From positions 1 through 64,000 of the forward strand of contig NZ_PGGO01000001.1 in the NCBI RefSeq assembly GCF_003010955.1: a DNA stretch of 64,000 nucleotides. The letters are read 5' to 3'. The translations under genes and the position numbers were made by a program. Positions 61,778-64,000 of the stretch are shown piece by piece (positions within the stretch are counted from its first letter, which is position 1; every line of letters starts with the position of its first letter). Source of the stretch: Phyllobacterium brassicacearum (GTDB lineage: Bacteria > Pseudomonadota > Alphaproteobacteria > Rhizobiales > Rhizobiaceae). The notes below the pieces were generated by a model. That model searched no databases and had not been told where the DNA came from. It worked only from the letters and a program-made list of their open reading frames with translations.

Positions 61778-61805
61778 ATTACCCTCGGAGAGATCCGAGG
61801 GTAAT
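61778..61805 (+). terminator. Terminator hairpin after pepN
   Basis: ATTACCCTCGGA (61778-61789) is the exact reverse complement of TCCGAGGGTAAT (61794-61805) with a four-base loop, 37 bases after the pepN stop. A modest T-rich stretch (TTTGAGTCATTTC) follows. Confidence 0.7.
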
Positions 61806-61990
61806 TTGAGTCATTTCAAGACGTTATGACTCGTCCTTTCATCACTAGTTTCGCACGCCTTAAGTATTGATAAATATTTAACAAAGGGACTAGACACGCA
61901 GAATCAGTTTTGATTCACTATAGGTGCTTCGGATGTGCGGCGTGCGGAAGCAAATCACTGATTATAAAGGCAAAATGAGGGGGCCATTCG

Positions 61991-64000
61991 ATGGCAAATG
62001 CGGACGCGTATCACGCGCCGACAGGGAAGACTTACGCCAAAAACCGGGGTGATGCGCGGGGGCGCAACCGGCTTTCCGGCCACGTCAAACTTCTCGCTGA
62101 CCCCGCCTACGGCAAGCTCCTTGCCGCGGAGCCGTATCTGCGCCGCGCAATTCCGCCGCTCATCATCGTTTTCCTGCTCGTGCTCGCTGTCGTCCGATCC
62201 ATGTCATTGCTCGCATGGCGCGATGATACGGAACGTACAGCGCGTGCAACCCTGTCGATGGCTGCGAGCCATGTTGCCAGCGTCATCGACAATCGACTGA
62301 ATTCGTTGGCCCCGAACGGCGGCCAGAAGCTCGATACAGGAGATCTGCAGAATATCATCAGCGAGATGCGCTCGAGTGAACTGATCCCGGAGGGCATGTG
62401 GTTTGCCGTTGCAGACGGCGACAGCGACATCATCGTTTCGTCCGATGGCCTTGACCGCTGGCGCACCAGGAACCTCGAAACCTTCGTCACGGAAGGGCAA
62501 CCGCTGTTTCTCTTCGGCACAAGGGCTGGGGCGATGCCTGTAAAGGTAGACGGCACCGCGGCCCTCGCTGCTTTCAGCCGCACAAGCGGCGACGCTGGCC
62601 AAGGTACTTATGCGGTTTTCGTCACCCAGCCGGTCGAGACAATCTTCGCTGATTGGCGCCGAGTAGTCTCGATCAATGTCACGATGTTTGCCGGCACGGC
62701 GACGATCATGCTAATCGTGCTATGCGCCTATTTCAGCCAGGCAGCACGCGCCCAGGATGCGGACGAACTCTATCAGCACACGCAGGCGCGGGTCGATACG
62801 GCACTGGCGCGCGGCCGTTGCGGGTTGTGGGATTGGGACATGGCGCGCGGGCGGGTCTACTGGTCGCGATCAATGTATGAGATGCTCGGCTACGAAGCCC
62901 ATGATGCCATTCTGTCGCTCGGCGACATCTCCTCGATCATCCACCCCGACGACGACAAGCTCTACAGTGTGGCAGCGCAGGTTGCCGCCGGTGATATCAC
63001 GCAGATGGACCGTGTATTCCGCATGCGCCATGCGGAAGGTCACTGGGTGTGGATGCGGGTACGGGCGCAGGTGGCGGACGCAAACATGGGCGATCTGCAT
63101 CTCGTCGGCGTTGCGGTCGATGTCAGCGAACAGCACCGGTTTGTCCAGGCAACGGCGCAGGCCGACCAGCGCATCCGTGAAGCGATCGAGAGCATTTCCG
63201 AAACCTTCGTTCTGTGGGATGCGGACAACCGCCTGGTCATGTCCAATAGCAAGTTCAACGAATATTCAGGACTTGCCAATGAATGTCTCCTGCCGGGGAT
63301 CAGCCGCGAAGAACTCGAGCCTCGCATACGGGCGGTGGCGTTCGAGAAGCGCATGGCGAACGAACACGGTCGCAACGGCGCACTGACCTTCGAACGGCAA
63401 TTGGCCGATGGCCGCTGGCTGCAGGTCAACGAGCGGCGCACGCAGGACGGCGGTCTCGTCTCCGTTGGTACTGACATTACCCAGCTGAAAGTGCATGAGG
63501 AAAGGCTGGTCGACAGCGAACGTCGGTTGATGGCAACCATTCATGACCTGAGCCTTGCTCGCAAGTCCGAGATCGAGCGTACGTTGGAGCTTACCGAACT
63601 CAACAGCAAATATGCCGTCGAGAAAGAGCGTGCAGAAGCGGCCAACCGCGCGAAGTCCGAATTCCTCGCCAACATGTCGCATGAATTGCGCACGCCGCTC
63701 AACGCCATTATCGGCTTCTCCGAGATCATGCATTCGGGCACTTTCGGCGCCCTCGGTTCTGACCGTTATGTGGAGTACGTTCACGACATCCATACCAGCG
63801 GCAATTACCTTCTCAACGTCATCAACGACATTCTCGACATGTCGAAGATTGAGGCCGGGCATTTCTCCCTGGATCGCGAAGAAATCGACCTCTGCCCGCT
63901 GATCCACGAGACCGTGCGCGTGGTCTCTCTGCAGGCTCAGGAGAAGGAAGTGAAGGTCGAGACTCGGATTGCGGAAAGCGTTACGCTCAATGCCGACCGG
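61991..64000 (+). CDS. PAS-domain sensor histidine kinase, PleC-like (truncated by the window edge)
   Basis: The frame is open to the last base (670 codons). It encodes two membrane helices (residues about 54-74, PPLIIVFLLVLAVVRSMSLL, and about 225-245) around a periplasmic sensor domain, then a PAS domain (from about 277, RCGLWDWDMARGRVYWS), a second PAS (about 395-510, FVLWDADNRLVMSNSKF), a coiled linker and the dimerisation box FLANMSHELRTPLNAIIGFS with phosphoacceptor His564. The ATPase domain begins at the edge. This matches the PleC/DivJ/PdhS group that controls DivK and cell-cycle asymmetry. AGGGGG precedes the ATG at 61991. Confidence 0.85.
   Translation, partial: MANADAYHAPTGKTYAKNRGDARGRNRLSGHVKLLADPAYGKLLAAEPYLRRAIPPLIIVFLLVLAVVRSMSLLAWRDDTERTARATLSMAASHVASVIDNRLNSLAPNGGQKLDTGDLQNIISEMRSSELIPEGMWFAVADGDSDIIVSSDGLDRWRTRNLETFVTEGQPLFLFGTRAGAMPVKVDGTAALAAFSRTSGDAGQGTYAVFVTQPVETIFADWRRVVSINVTMFAGTATIMLIVLCAYFSQAARAQDADELYQHTQARVDTALARGRCGLWDWDMARGRVYWSRSMYEMLGYEAHDAILSLGDISSIIHPDDDKLYSVAAQVAAGDITQMDRVFRMRHAEGHWVWMRVRAQVADANMGDLHLVGVAVDVSEQHRFVQATAQADQRIREAIESISETFVLWDADNRLVMSNSKFNEYSGLANECLLPGISREELEPRIRAVAFEKRMANEHGRNGALTFERQLADGRWLQVNERRTQDGGLVSVGTDITQLKVHEERLVDSERRLMATIHDLSLARKSEIERTLELTELNSKYAVEKERAEAANRAKSEFLANMSHELRTPLNAIIGFSEIMHSGTFGALGSDRYVEYVHDIHTSGNYLLNVINDILDMSKIEAGHFSLDREEIDLCPLIHETVRVVSLQAQEKEVKVETRIAESVTLNADR

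Overview
The window reads as chromosomal DNA of an alphaproteobacterium of the order Hyphomicrobiales (Rhizobiales), most like the Phyllobacterium / Mesorhizobium / Brucella group. This is inferred from families typical of that order (DUF982, DUF1236, DUF1194, DUF1127 facing a LysR gene, Sel1-type small proteins, a PleC/DivJ-like PAS kinase beside pepN), a GC-rich coding style, and TRAP, RND and SulP transporters. No rRNA, CRISPR array, prophage or intact insertion sequence is visible.

Layout. 1-3.5 kb: a dead SnoaL-like gene tail and a run of small secreted, lipoprotein or membrane genes of unknown role, with one DUF982 gene. 3.7-6.5 kb: an RTX calcium-binding protein, an OsmC-like protein and a DUF1194 protein. 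6.7-10.3 kb: a dctP-dctQ-dctM TRAP transporter operon. 10.6-11.3 kb: a decayed IS1182-like transposase abutting the 3' end of tRNA-Ser(GCT). 12.2-18.1 kb: a TetR gene divergent from a four-gene ABC exporter operon, matching the cecR / ybhGFSR arrangement of enterobacteria. 18.1-18.9 kb: a decayed locus with a GH92 glycosidase tail and a duplicated lipoprotein leader. 19.1-26.3 kb: a SulP transporter and a TetR / adaptor / RND pump locus with clear paired operators. 26.5-31.6 kb: tiny membrane-protein genes, a lipoprotein, DUF1236, a YedZ/MsrQ-like protein, a HisC-like aminotransferase, DUF423, and a repeat-built coiled-coil membrane protein.

31.7-37.4 kb: leucine/isovalerate catabolism (TetR, isovaleryl-CoA dehydrogenase, both methylcrotonyl-CoA carboxylase subunits). 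37.5-43 kb: Dps, DUF1127 divergent from LysR, Sel1, DUF2147, a class A beta-lactamase and a GFA-family protein. 43.0-43.26 kb: a structured non-coding stretch ending in a strong terminator, a candidate small RNA. 43.3-46.3 kb: a NUDIX hydrolase and the chrB-chrA chromate-resistance pair. 46.6-52.3 kb: a GST, AMP nucleosidase, VOC protein divergent from a MarR regulator, a membrane EEP phosphatase-like protein and a VapC remnant. 52.4-64 kb: ETF-ubiquinone oxidoreductase, a secreted protein, a family-4-like uracil-DNA glycosylase lacking two cluster cysteines, MFS and EamA transporters, aminopeptidase N, and a PleC-like histidine kinase cut by the window edge.

Functional links. Isovaleryl-CoA dehydrogenase feeds electrons through ETF to the ETF-ubiquinone oxidoreductase encoded 19 kb away. 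Three export systems each have a local regulator or partner (CecR/YbhGFSR, TetR/RND, ChrB/ChrA). Several stress functions (OsmC, Dps, GST, beta-lactamase) are scattered singly.

I found no convincing wholly new multi-gene system. The best leads are a dispersed two-palindrome repeat present twice, the small-RNA candidate at 43 kb, the small membrane-protein cluster at 26.5 kb, the LysR/DUF1127 pair, and the odd uracil-DNA glycosylase.
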